A stretch of 8,828 bases of DNA from Caldifarciminota bacterium (GTDB lineage: Bacteria; Hydrothermota; Tepidihabitantia; Tepidihabitantales; CAIPLT01): NCBI GenBank assembly GCA_025061975.1, contig JANXBB010000191.1, forward strand, positions 1-8,828. The letters run 5' to 3'. Of this stretch, positions 1 to 6,908 are shown one piece after another. Each line of letters starts with the position of its first letter. Positions within the stretch are counted from its first letter, which is position 1. Below the pieces are notes generated by a model, which saw nothing but the letters and a program-made list of their open reading frames with translations, did not search any database and was not told where the DNA came from. A program made the translations under genes and the position numbers.

Positions 1-296
1 AGAGTTTTGGACTTGAAGCAGTTATATATAATATTTTAAGTCTGCGCTTTGGTTATTTTGAAGATTTAACTGGACAACGCGGTGGAATAACAGTCCAGCG
101 TAATGATCGTACTGAACACATTGGACTTGGTGAATATATCTTCAGCTCAGATCGGGGTCGATTCGCCGGCAAAGTAGGAATTTGTTTAGGTTTTGGAGTT
201 CATTATCGGGGATTTCAGTTTGATGTCTCAAGCGACCAGTTTATTTACGACTTTCCTACCCAAAACTGGAAGTTTTCATTTACCTATCAATTTTAA
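1..296 (+). CDS. PorV/PorQ-like outer-membrane beta-barrel protein, C-terminal part
   Basis: This is an open frame running from the window edge (first full codon at 3) to TAA at 294-296, giving 97 residues; the start lies outside the window. The residues alternate polar and aromatic/aliphatic as in amphipathic beta-strands, with LSLRFGYFEDLTGQ, KVGICLGFGVHYRGFQFDVS and the final strand NWKFSFTYQF. Ending on an aromatic residue is typical of barrels inserted by the BamA machinery. The order 'LRxGYF...TGQ ... GFGxxYxxFQFD ... NWxFSxxYxF' resembles the C-terminal end of the PorV/PorQ (UPF0164-like) family, whose PorV member is an outer-membrane component of type IX secretion. A polar stretch of roughly 30 residues (about residues 30-56) between two strands would be a long surface loop. 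Family placement is from memory of the pattern; a generic outer-membrane porin is the alternative. No terminator is obvious after the stop. Confidence 0.6.
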   Translation, partial: SFGLEAVIYNILSLRFGYFEDLTGQRGGITVQRNDRTEHIGLGEYIFSSDRGRFAGKVGICLGFGVHYRGFQFDVSSDQFIYDFPTQNWKFSFTYQF

Positions 297-500
297 AAAG
301 TAGATCTTTAAAGACTCAAAACCGAGCTAATTGAAAACAAGAGTTTATTACTAAGAGGCTTCCGGTTAATAGAATTACTTCAAGTAAAATCTCTCAGATT
401 AACTTATCGCACCAAAAAACTGTAGACTCTAAACATAACTGAATTTTTCCCCATTGATTTATATTAAATAAAATTTGGCGCAAGGAGTAATTTCTATATC

Positions 501-524
501 AGATTATCTTTTGGAGCAAAACAT
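501..524 (+). repeat. Imperfect direct repeat, copy 1
   Basis: This copy reads AGATT-ATC then TTTTGGAGCAAAACAT. It matches 668-693 apart from one substitution (C/T) and three small gaps. It sits about 220 bp upstream of purA, directly before the small ORF at 525. The shared unit may be a protein-binding site or a remnant of a duplication; the function is unknown. Confidence 0.45.
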
Positions 525-533
525 ATGCTAAAA

Positions 534-546
534 GGTCCTAAGGACC
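534..546. repeat. Short perfect inverted repeat GGTCC-TAA-GGACC
   Basis: Five-bp G+C-rich arms enclose TAA; read as DNA it is a 6-bp-arm palindrome around a central A. It stands out in an AT-rich spacer and is followed by the G-rich run at 547-559. No U-tract follows, so it does not look like an intrinsic terminator. It could be part of a structured leader or a protein site, or chance. Confidence 0.4.
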
Positions 547-566
547 GTGGGGTGGAGAGAATTGTT

Positions 567-583
567 CAATAATAACATTATTG
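567..583. repeat. Inverted repeat CAATAAT-AAC-ATTATTG
   Basis: Seven-bp perfect arms with a 3-nt loop lie 20 bp after the hairpin at 534-546. The arms have one G-C pair each, so an RNA stem would be weak. The following sequence (584-605) is rich in TTGTTG-like repeats rather than a clean U-run. Two hairpins in tandem is the only reason to record it. Confidence 0.3.
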
Positions 584-667
584 TTGCTGTTAGTTGTTGA
601 TTGTTAAGTAATTATAAATCTCGCAATTGATTTTATTTAAAAAAATTGTGATTTTTCGTGGAAGTGT

Positions 668-693
668 AGATTGATCGGTTTTGGAGTAAACAT
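668..693 (+). repeat. Imperfect direct repeat, copy 2, next to the purA promoter
   Basis: This copy reads AGATTGATCGG then TTTTGGAGTAAACAT, matching the repeat at 501-524. It ends 7 bp before the -35 box of purA (701), a place where an activator or repressor could act. The start-to-start distance is 167 bp, close to 16 turns of B-DNA. A looping regulator is therefore possible but is only an inference. Confidence 0.45.
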
Positions 694-700
694 TCGATAA

Positions 701-728
701 TTGACTTTTGTTTTATTCGCGTTATAAT
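701..728 (+). promoter_or_regulatory. Sigma70-type promoter of purA
   Basis: The -35 TTGACT (701-706) and the perfect -10 TATAAT (723-728) are separated by 16 bp. The expected transcription start is near 735, only about 10-12 nt before the purA ATG at 746. That short leader (around GATTAAGTTTCT) contains no Shine-Dalgarno sequence, so purA mRNA is probably leaderless or nearly so. Confidence 0.75.
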
Positions 729-745
729 TTAATGATTAAGTTTCT

Positions 746-2047
746 ATGCCGAGTTTAGCAGTTATTGGTCTTCAATGGGGTGATGAAGGGAAAGGCAAGA
801 TTATTGACTATTTAGCACAAGGCTTTGATTTAGTAGCTCGTTATCAAGGTGGACCTAATGCTGGGCATACAGTGCAATATAAAGACTTGCGGTTTATTTT
901 TCATCAAGTTCCTTCAGGAATTATTAATCCTCAAACATTATGTGTTATTGGTGCGGGTTGTGTTATTGATTTAGCGACTCTTAAGACTGAGCTTAGTCAA
1001 TTAAAAGATGCTAAAGTAGACTATCAAGGCCGGTTATATATTGATTCTAAAGCACATCTGATTTTGCCTTATCATAAAGCAATTGATGAAGCCCGTGAAG
1101 CATTTCGGACCGGGGAGAAAATCGGCACAACTCTAAAAGGAATTGGACCGTGTTATGAAGATAAATATGCGCGGATTGGTATACGGTTTGGTGATCTACG
1201 AAATGAAGAACTGTTTTCTAGCAAGCTTAAGAAAAATTTAGCGCAAAAAAATTTTCTTTTAATGGAGCTTTATAATCAAGAACCACTTTCGGAGAAAAAG
1301 ATCATTGACGAATATTTAGGTTATGCTCAAGAATTTAAGTCCTATATGGCTGATGTTTCGGAATTAGTAAATACCGCTTATGAACAAGGTAAAAAGATTT
1401 TATTTGAAGGTGCGCAAGGCACATTACTTGATATTGATTTTGGGACATATCCTTATGTGACTGCATCATCACCTCACGCAGGTGGAATCTGCACCGGATT
1501 GGGAATTGGTCCTAAACGAATTGATGAGATTTTAGGTGTTGCTAAGGCATATACAACACGGGTGGGCAACGGGCCGTTTCCCACAGAATTATTTGATGAG
1601 ACCGGAAGGATTTTACAGGCTGAAGGAGCAGAGTTTGGTGCTACGACAGGTCGTGCACGACGTTGTGGTTGGCTTGATGCAGTGCTTCTGCGGTATGCAG
1701 TTAAAGTTAATAATGTAAAGAAAATCATCATTACCAAGTTAGATGTCTTAGACCGGCTCGCTGAACTTAAAATATGCGAAGCTTATTTAACAAAAAAGGC
1801 CGGCGTAGTAAAAAAAATTTCTATTGATTTACTATCAGATGCCGAGGTAACAGACCTTGAGCCGGTTTACTTAAAACTTCAGGGTTGGCAGAAAACAACT
1901 CAGGGTGCACGAAAATTTAGCGAGCTTCCCTACGAAGCTCGAGTATATCTTGAAACCATTGAAAAACTGGTTGATTGTGAAATTGTTGCAGTTTCTGTAG
2001 GTAAAGAACGCAACGATATAATTTTAAAAAATAGTTTTAATTGGTAA
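746..2047 (+). CDS. purA: Adenylosuccinate synthetase
   Basis: PurA is a cytoplasmic enzyme joining IMP and aspartate with GTP hydrolysis to adenylosuccinate, the first committed step from IMP to AMP. The 433 residues match the family's usual length. The GTP-binding N-terminus QWGDEGKGK (10-18) carries the catalytic D13, and NAGHT (38-42) the catalytic H41. IMP-site segments IGTTLKGIGP (126-135), GAQGTLLDID (222-231) and GTYPYVTASSP (233-243) are present, as are KAYTTRVGNGPFPTEL (267-282), the aspartate/GTP region TTGRARRCGWLD (300-311, with R303 and R305) and the base-binding TKLD (330-333). Numbering runs parallel to the E. coli enzyme at D13, H41, R303, R305 and K331. Small departures are P37 in GGPNAGHT and K420 where proline is common in 'SVGPxR'; neither suggests lost activity. 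The start is the first ATG after the promoter. It heads a likely cluster with hypB and the MFS gene after a 43-nt gap. Confidence 0.97.
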   Translation: MPSLAVIGLQWGDEGKGKIIDYLAQGFDLVARYQGGPNAGHTVQYKDLRFIFHQVPSGIINPQTLCVIGAGCVIDLATLKTELSQLKDAKVDYQGRLYIDSKAHLILPYHKAIDEAREAFRTGEKIGTTLKGIGPCYEDKYARIGIRFGDLRNEELFSSKLKKNLAQKNFLLMELYNQEPLSEKKIIDEYLGYAQEFKSYMADVSELVNTAYEQGKKILFEGAQGTLLDIDFGTYPYVTASSPHAGGICTGLGIGPKRIDEILGVAKAYTTRVGNGPFPTELFDETGRILQAEGAEFGATTGRARRCGWLDAVLLRYAVKVNNVKKIIITKLDVLDRLAELKICEAYLTKKAGVVKKISIDLLSDAEVTDLEPVYLKLQGWQKTTQGARKFSELPYEARVYLETIEKLVDCEIVAVSVGKERNDIILKNSFNW

Positions 2048-2077
2048 ATTGAAGTATTAAATTCAATGTCGGTTAAG

Positions 2078-2084
2078 AAAGGAG
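2078..2084 (+). promoter_or_regulatory. Strong Shine-Dalgarno site of hypB
   Basis: AAAGGAG ends 6 nt before the hypB ATG at 2091. It is the best ribosome-binding site in the window. It fixes the hypB start and shows that internal operon genes here can use SD initiation, unlike the promoter-proximal purA and ABC ATPase genes. Confidence 0.75.
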
Positions 2085-2090
2085 CAAGCA

Positions 2091-2753
2091 ATGGAACTTA
2101 AAGTTTTCCAAAGAGTTATGGCTTCCAATGACGCGATTGCTAATGAATATCGCGCCGTTTTAAAAAAACATAATATTACAGTATTTAATTTTATGTCGGC
2201 ACCGGGTTCGGGTAAAACTTCGCTTCTGGAATGGACGATAAACGAATTTAAAGATAAAATGCGAATTGCCGTAATTGAAGGTGATATTAAAGGTGATTTA
2301 GATGCCCAGCGCATCTTAAAAACCGGAGTTCCGGTATATCAAATTAATACTGATGGCGCCTGCCACCTTGATGCGTTTATGATTTCTCAGGTGCTCCCCA
2401 AAATTGATCTAAATGCGTTTGATGTTTTATTTATTGAAAATATCGGAAATTTAGTATGTCCGGCAGAATTTTATATCGGAGCTGATTATAATGTGATGCT
2501 GCTTTCAACACCGGAAGGTTCTGACAAACCTACAAAATATCCGCTGATGTTTTCTCGGGCAGATGTGCTATTAATAAATAAAATTGATTTAATTCCTTAT
2601 GTTAATTTTAATTTTGAGGAGCTTACAAATTCGTTAAATGAAATTAAACCCGGCCTTAAAATACTAAAGATTTCTTGTAAAACCGGTGAGGGGCTTAAAG
2701 ACTGGTATCAATGGCTTTCTTATGCCACGAATGTAAATCTTGTGCGGCCTTAG
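2091..2753 (+). CDS. hypB: Hydrogenase/nickel-enzyme maturation GTPase HypB
   Basis: HypB is a SIMIBI-class GTPase that, with HypA, delivers nickel to the active site of [NiFe] hydrogenase and in some bacteria to other nickel enzymes. The 220 residues are a bare G domain. Seen are the P-loop APGSGKTS (37-44), the switch I-like EGD (63-65), the metal-site Cys-His in GACHLDAFM (C91, H92), the ENIGN switch II segment (116-120) followed by C123 in LVCPAEF, the guanine-specificity NKID (163-166) and the SCKTGEG loop (195-201). C91, H92 and C123 are the residues that bind metal at the dimer interface in studied HypB proteins, so nickel binding should be retained. The N-terminal CxxCGC motif of E. 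coli HypB and the His-rich tail of other homologues are both absent. No hypA, other hyp gene or hydrogenase subunit lies in the window. It follows purA with its own SD, and its last 43 bases overlap the MFS ORF if that gene starts at 2711. UreG and MeaB lack this CH/C pattern. Confidence 0.93.
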   Translation: MELKVFQRVMASNDAIANEYRAVLKKHNITVFNFMSAPGSGKTSLLEWTINEFKDKMRIAVIEGDIKGDLDAQRILKTGVPVYQINTDGACHLDAFMISQVLPKIDLNAFDVLFIENIGNLVCPAEFYIGADYNVMLLSTPEGSDKPTKYPLMFSRADVLLINKIDLIPYVNFNFEELTNSLNEIKPGLKILKISCKTGEGLKDWYQWLSYATNVNLVRP

Positions 2754-3832
2754 TAACCGATCGTGTGCGCCGGTCGTTTATTCCTTTAGGTGCAATTCAA
2801 GCGCTTGCCAACTTTGCACCAACCCTAATTCTTATTTATATTCCTCTGATTGCAGCAAGTCTTAACGCCCGTTCTTCAGAAATCGGACTTGTGATTTCAA
2901 CATATCACGCAATGATTTTTCTTTCCGGAATTATATTTGGGCGATTAGCGGATCTTAAAGGGCGTAAGCCTTTTATTCTTTTGGGGTTAGGATTATCATC
3001 ATTAGCATTTCTTGGACATTTACTGATAAATAACTTGTCGTCATTATTTTTAGTAAGAGCACTGGCCGGATTTTGCTTAGGGATGTTTCCTTCGGCTCTT
3101 ATTACTTATGCATACGAAAAGAGAAATAATTTGGGGGTATTTAGTTCTTTAGGTTCTTTAGGTTGGGGAATTGGTTCAGTTATTGCCGGATTAATTGGGA
3201 TCTATCGACGATTATATCTTTTTTCAGCATTGGGATTTTTGCTTGCATTCCTTATAGCATTATTTTTCTTACCGGCGTCTTCGGTTAGATTGACTCAACG
3301 TTTTTGGGATATCAAAGTGCTAAAAAAGAACTGGCGTGTTTATCTGACTTTTCTTTTGCGTCATGTGGGAGCATTTGGGATTTGGGCAATTTTTCCTTTA
3401 TATTTAGCGGCACTAGGTGCTAATAAATTTTGGATCGGAATAATTTATTCAATAAATTCATTTGGTCAATTCTTATTTATGCCCTTACTTGACCGCTTTA
3501 CGAGCAAAAGACTTATAACTTATGGTCTTGTATTCTCATCGTTGACTTTTTTGATTTTTGCAATCTGTCGAAACCACTGGCAAATTTTGCCGTTTCAAGT
3601 GATGCTGGCATTTTCCTGGTCAGCACTTTATTTAGGGACTTTGAAATATCTTATGGAAAACAATGAGGAAAAAGCAACCGCAGTCGGAATATTTAATTCG
3701 CTAATGAGTCTTTCTGGTATTATTGGTCCGGTACTTGGAGGAATAGTAGGTTCTTTGGGATATCGCATGGTGATGGTTTTTGCTTCGGGATTAACTGTTA
3801 TAAGTTTTATTTTCTTTCACCAAAGAGACTAG
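2711..3832 (+). CDS. Major facilitator superfamily transporter (DHA1-like)
   Basis: A secondary transporter of 373 residues with about twelve hydrophobic segments, at roughly 24-50, 58-78, 88-105, 110-130, 143-165, 168-187, a cytoplasmic loop 188-208, then 209-232, 240-260, 268-286, 291-312, 324-346 and 351-370. MFS motif A is clear between helices 2 and 3 (GRLADLKGRK, 77-86), and a degenerate copy lies in the second half (LLDRFTSKR, 259-267). The layout fits drug or metabolite exporters, but the substrate cannot be read. It lacks the His-rich tail of NreB-type nickel exporters and is not a NiCoT permease. Start: ATG 2711 overlaps hypB by 43 nt and has only a distant purine run (GAGGGG, 17 nt upstream). 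An in-frame GTG at 2765, 12 nt after the hypB stop, would give the usual very short MFS N-terminus and remove residues 1-18. The longer form carries CHECKSC (5-11), which may be only a by-product of the overlap. Transcription is probably from the purA promoter. Confidence 0.88.
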   Translation: MAFLCHECKSCAALVTDRVRRSFIPLGAIQALANFAPTLILIYIPLIAASLNARSSEIGLVISTYHAMIFLSGIIFGRLADLKGRKPFILLGLGLSSLAFLGHLLINNLSSLFLVRALAGFCLGMFPSALITYAYEKRNNLGVFSSLGSLGWGIGSVIAGLIGIYRRLYLFSALGFLLAFLIALFFLPASSVRLTQRFWDIKVLKKNWRVYLTFLLRHVGAFGIWAIFPLYLAALGANKFWIGIIYSINSFGQFLFMPLLDRFTSKRLITYGLVFSSLTFLIFAICRNHWQILPFQVMLAFSWSALYLGTLKYLMENNEEKATAVGIFNSLMSLSGIIGPVLGGIVGSLGYRMVMVFASGLTVISFIFFHQRD

Positions 3833-3833
3833 T

Positions 3834-3854
3834 GACATTTAAATAATTAATGTC
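3834..3854. terminator. Weak hairpin between convergent genes
   Basis: GACATT (3834-3839) and AATGTC (3849-3854) form a 6-bp stem with a 9-nt AT-rich loop, spanning the 14-bp gap between the MFS stop and the stop of the minus-strand radical-SAM gene. The position suits a bidirectional terminator, but the stem is short and neither side has a good U-run, so function is doubtful. Confidence 0.2.
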
Positions 3855-4749
3855 GAATTCGTTTTAATCCCAAACTTTGAGCATACTCAATAACTTCATA
3901 GAATTCTTTATCGGTAATTGTTCTTGACAGTTCTGGATAATTATACGCTTTATAGCAGGGTCGATATTGAGGCATGATATTAACATAAGTATTCAAGGAA
4001 AGTTTTGTTGCGATGAAGTCTAATATTCGGAACGATGAGGCGATTTGGTTTGGTAATACAAGATGGCGGATGATTAGTCCCCGTCGAGCAATGCCATTTT
4101 TGTTCACAATTAAATCGCCGACTTGGCGATGCATTTCCAAGAGCGCTTTTTGATTCACATCCCAGTAATTACTAATTCCTGAATATTTTTGAGCTGCTTC
4201 GTTTGTACCGTATTTGGCATCAGGCATATAGATATCAATTACACCGGCGAGGAGTTTTAAAATTTGTTCATCGTCGTAACCTCCGGAATTATACACTATC
4301 GGTAATTTTAATCCTTTATCTTTGGCAATTGCTAAGGCACTGATGATTTGCGGAATTACATGGGTTGGTGTTACAAGATTAATGTTATGACAACCAATTT
4401 CTTCTAGATAAAGCATTATCCCAGCCAACTCTTCGATTGTAACCTCTTTGCCTTCACCTAATTGGCTAATTTCATAATTTTGACAATAAAGGCATTGTAA
4501 ATTACAATAACTAAAGAAAATTGTTCCAGATCCTCTTTTGCCTACTAATTCTTTTTCTTCACCGTAATGTGGGCCAAAAGATGAGATCTTGGGAGCTAAC
4601 TTTGTTCGGCATTTACCGGTTGCACTTTTAAATCGGTTGATACCACATTTATGAGGGCAGAGCGTGCAGCTTTCTAAGATTTTGTTAAGCTTTTCGGCTA
4701 AAGCGTAAAGGTCAATGTTGTAATAACTTGGATAAATAGCCTCATTCAT
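3847..4749 (-). CDS. Radical SAM protein of the PflX (COG1313) family
   Basis: An iron-sulfur enzyme of 300 residues using S-adenosylmethionine; its reaction is not established. The radical-SAM cluster motif is CNLQCLYC (C82, C86, C89, the Cx3Cx2C form), followed by QNYEISQ. Upstream is a second cysteine group, CTLCPHKCG...GKC (C28, C31, C35, C47), which could hold another metal or cluster. PflX-type blocks follow: GSGTIFFS (73-80), NINLVTPTH (122-130), the SAM-binding SGGYD (155-159), DIYMPDAKY (172-180), RHLVLP (228-233) and NIMPQY (257-262). These separate it from the related AmrS/AmmeMemoRadiSam proteins (COG1180) and from true PflA, despite the frequent label 'pyruvate formate-lyase activating enzyme'; no formate-lyase gene is nearby. 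Its ATG directly abuts the dinG TAG with no spacer and no clear SD, which points to translational coupling. It ends tail-to-tail with the MFS gene. Confidence 0.9.
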   Translation of the reverse strand: MNEAIYPSYYNIDLYALAEKLNKILESCTLCPHKCGINRFKSATGKCRTKLAPKISSFGPHYGEEKELVGKRGSGTIFFSYCNLQCLYCQNYEISQLGEGKEVTIEELAGIMLYLEEIGCHNINLVTPTHVIPQIISALAIAKDKGLKLPIVYNSGGYDDEQILKLLAGVIDIYMPDAKYGTNEAAQKYSGISNYWDVNQKALLEMHRQVGDLIVNKNGIARRGLIIRHLVLPNQIASSFRILDFIATKLSLNTYVNIMPQYRPCYKAYNYPELSRTITDKEFYEVIEYAQSLGLKRIRH

Positions 4750-6747
4750 CTATTTGTTATCGCTTGGTATTTTAGAAAAGAAATCTTTGATAGCACTAAT
4801 CGACAACGCCAGAGGAATTTTTGGGGGTAAAGAGAAAATAAAATGTTTTCCATATTCTTTAGTTACAATTCGTTTATCCAACACACAAATCACACCCCGA
4901 TCGTGCTTTGAACGGATTAGTCGGCCAAATCCCTGACGAAATTTTAGGACTGCATTGGGTAGTTGAAAATTAAAGAATGGTTCAATATTTTGTTCTTGGA
5001 GTCGTTCACGAATGCCTTCAAGGCGTGGATCGTCAGGAACATCAAATGGAAGTCGGACAATAATTAGACAACTTAATGTTTCTCCGGGAAAATCGACACC
5101 TTGCCAAAAAGATTGGGTAGCAAACAGAACCGAACTAATATCAGTACGGAACTTATTCATTAAAACATTAGATGGTTCTTGTCCTTGCACTAAAAAAGTA
5201 AAGCCTGATTTATCGATTAATTCGTAAGTTTTATTTAGGGCTTTATAACTAGTGAAAAGCACTAAAGCCCGCCCACCGGACATTTTCAGAATTTGGTTAA
5301 TAACTTCAGCAATTTTAGGATAAAATTTTTCTTCATCAGTAGGTAATGGAATATCGGTAGGGACAACAAGTAACGCTTGGCTTTGGTAATTAAAAGGTGA
5401 ACTTAGGTAAAGGGTTTTAATATTATCAAGACCCAGTCGGGAAGCGATAAAATGGAAGCTTTTATTTACAGTTAGAGTTGCTGAAGTCAAAATAATACTC
5501 GGAATTTTTTCTACAACATGTTTTTTAAATAAACCAGAAATGTCTATTAAAGCACTATTAAGAGTGATTATTGGAGTCTTTTTGTGGGGAGAAGATGCAG
5601 TTTCGATCCAATAGACTGAATTTTTATCGGCAAACTCTAAAAATTGGTTAATGCTTATCCGGTAACTCTCAAGCTTTTTTATTCGGCTTTTAATTTCTAG
5701 GGCTAAATCTTCTTCAACCTCGTTAATTGCTATCTCAAGTAGCACGTCTCGAAGGTCGCTTAGAATATAATCGAGATCATTTTTAATATTAAGCGGTTTT
5801 GTAATTCGAAGTTTAGTTTCATCGGCGGGGAGTAAATTAAGCAGTTGATAAAAAAGATTATCGGTAGCAGCTCGAGCTTTGTCTAATAATTCATTTACTA
5901 CATTACTTACTTGAGCAGAAACATTTAGATGAGCTAAAAGGCCACTGGATCGTTGTGGATTGCTTATCGAATTGAAAAGTCGGGTTAAACCGATGTTGGA
6001 TATTTCTAAACCGAAATATTTTGCGGCATTTTCTTCAAGCCGATGAGCTTCGTCAAAAATAACCGCTGAAAACTTCGGAAGAATTGCATAGTCACTTGCA
6101 ACATTAGCAAAAAACAAGGAATGATTAGTCACAAGGAGCGGAGCGTTAAGCCAATTGTTTCGAGCACGAAAATAATAACAGTTTTCGTAATATTCACATT
6201 TTTGATATTTGCAAATATCAGTATCTCTGCTAACTTTTTCTGCTAATGTACCTAAAGTATATTCGAATTCGGGAATAATACCTGAACCTCCAGTTTCGAG
6301 CCACTGGTTAAGGTGTTCGAGTTCCACGCTTTCGGCAGGGCTATCAAAAAGGCCATATTGGGATAGTCGAACTAATCGTCGTTTGCAAATATAATTTTCC
6401 TGACCATAAATTACGGCGCAGTTAATCTCATAATCAAAAAAAAGTGTCTTAAATAATTCTCTTAAAATTGGGAAGTCTTTTTTAAGAATTTGGTCTTGAA
6501 GCACTTTGGTATAAGTGGCTACCAGAACTTTATTATTAGTTTCTTTTATCCATAACACTGATGCCACTAAATAACTTAAAGTTTTTCCCACCCCGGTTCC
6601 GGCTTCTACTAATAATAATTTGGAATTTTTAAGTGCGTCGTATACGGCATAGGCCATTTCGCGTTGTTCATTTCGAACTTCATATTGGAGAAGAATTTCT
6701 CTTAGGGGGCTTTTTTCAGAAAAGACTTCTTCAATATAATTGATCAT
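4750..6747 (-). CDS. dinG: DinG-type Fe-S superfamily 2 DNA helicase
   Basis: An ATP-dependent 5'-3' helicase of the XPD/DinG family, which unwinds forked DNA, D-loops and R-loops in repair and replication. The 665 residues show all core motifs: the Q-motif region NEQREMA (26-32), Walker A EAGTGVGKT (48-56), motif Ia ATYTKVLQDQ (77-86), Walker B DEAH (232-235), TSATL (421-425), the FATQSFWQGVDFPG segment (542-555) and motif VI QGFGRLIR (605-612). The Fe-S domain between motifs Ia and II has C121, C179, C184 and C190. The C-x4-C-x5-C tail is the same as in E. coli DinG, so a 4Fe-4S cluster is expected. There is no N-terminal exonuclease domain as in some Firmicutes DinG. The start is the first ATG of the frame and no SD is visible (CCCCTTTAATG... 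precedes it). It is followed without a gap by the radical-SAM gene and is divergent from the ABC operon. Confidence 0.94.
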   Translation of the reverse strand: MINYIEEVFSEKSPLREILLQYEVRNEQREMAYAVYDALKNSKLLLVEAGTGVGKTLSYLVASVLWIKETNNKVLVATYTKVLQDQILKKDFPILRELFKTLFFDYEINCAVIYGQENYICKRRLVRLSQYGLFDSPAESVELEHLNQWLETGGSGIIPEFEYTLGTLAEKVSRDTDICKYQKCEYYENCYYFRARNNWLNAPLLVTNHSLFFANVASDYAILPKFSAVIFDEAHRLEENAAKYFGLEISNIGLTRLFNSISNPQRSSGLLAHLNVSAQVSNVVNELLDKARAATDNLFYQLLNLLPADETKLRITKPLNIKNDLDYILSDLRDVLLEIAINEVEEDLALEIKSRIKKLESYRISINQFLEFADKNSVYWIETASSPHKKTPIITLNSALIDISGLFKKHVVEKIPSIILTSATLTVNKSFHFIASRLGLDNIKTLYLSSPFNYQSQALLVVPTDIPLPTDEEKFYPKIAEVINQILKMSGGRALVLFTSYKALNKTYELIDKSGFTFLVQGQEPSNVLMNKFRTDISSVLFATQSFWQGVDFPGETLSCLIIVRLPFDVPDDPRLEGIRERLQEQNIEPFFNFQLPNAVLKFRQGFGRLIRSKHDRGVICVLDKRIVTKEYGKHFIFSLPPKIPLALSISAIKDFFSKIPSDNK

Positions 6748-6770
6748 GTGTAATTTACATTAAAGGGGTA

Positions 6771-6798
6771 TGTATAATTAATTCTCGGAATATTTTAA
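6771..6798 (-). promoter_or_regulatory. Possible weak promoter for dinG
   Basis: On the minus strand, TTAAAA (6798-6793) and TATACA (6776-6771) are spaced by 16 bp and would start transcription about 20 nt before the dinG ATG. Each box matches consensus at about four of six positions, which is easily met by chance in AT-rich DNA. Confidence 0.22.
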
Positions 6799-6908
6799 TA
6801 GTGTTTAAATGACTCTGAGTTTTTTGCTCACCAAAAACTGTTTTACACTTCAATGTCACACTACTGATATACAATAAAATAACATAAAAAACATCGAAAG
6901 TCAATGGG

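Larger units (their letters stand above)
297..745. other. Gene-free intergenic region upstream of purA
   Basis: About 450 bp without a convincing gene, AT-rich except for a short G-rich island at about 534-559. It holds two small inverted repeats (534-546, 567-583), an imperfect direct repeat (501-524 and 668-693), a 15-codon ORF with an SD-like GGAG (ATG 525, stop 570-572) and, at its end, the purA promoter. A 10-bp perfect palindrome at 305-314 lies just after the upstream gene but has no loop and no U-run. I see no tRNA, riboswitch core or clear intrinsic terminator. Confidence 0.7.

Noticed and set aside
305..314. TCTTTAAAGA palindrome after the first gene, possible terminator
   Set aside because: A perfect palindrome with no loop and no following U-tract cannot form a normal intrinsic terminator.
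732..758. Short ORF (ATG 732, MIKFLCRV) overlapping the purA start, possible upstream ORF control
   Set aside because: Its ATG lies before or at the predicted transcription start (about 735), so it is probably not in the mRNA, and it has no SD.
1474..1737. Open frame on the minus strand inside purA
   Set aside because: It lies wholly within highly conserved purA coding sequence and shows no domain, so it is a shadow frame.
2048..2067. Inverted repeat ATTGAA/TTCAAT directly after purA, possible terminator
   Set aside because: Six AT-rich pairs with an 8-nt loop and no U-run; it is followed at once by the hypB SD, so termination there is unlikely.
3847..4749. Naming this gene PflA (formate-lyase activase) or AmrS
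   Set aside because: The GSGTIFF, NINLVTPTH and NIMPQY blocks fit PflX/COG1313, and no formate-lyase or Amm/Memo genes are present.
5012..5227. Plus-strand open frame inside dinG
   Set aside because: It is antisense to conserved helicase motifs V and VI, with no SD or recognisable protein.
6818..6839. AGTTTTT/AAAAACT inverted repeat in the divergent intergenic region
   Set aside because: Its A/T-rich arms with an 8-nt loop are expected by chance in such DNA, and it does not line up with either promoter.
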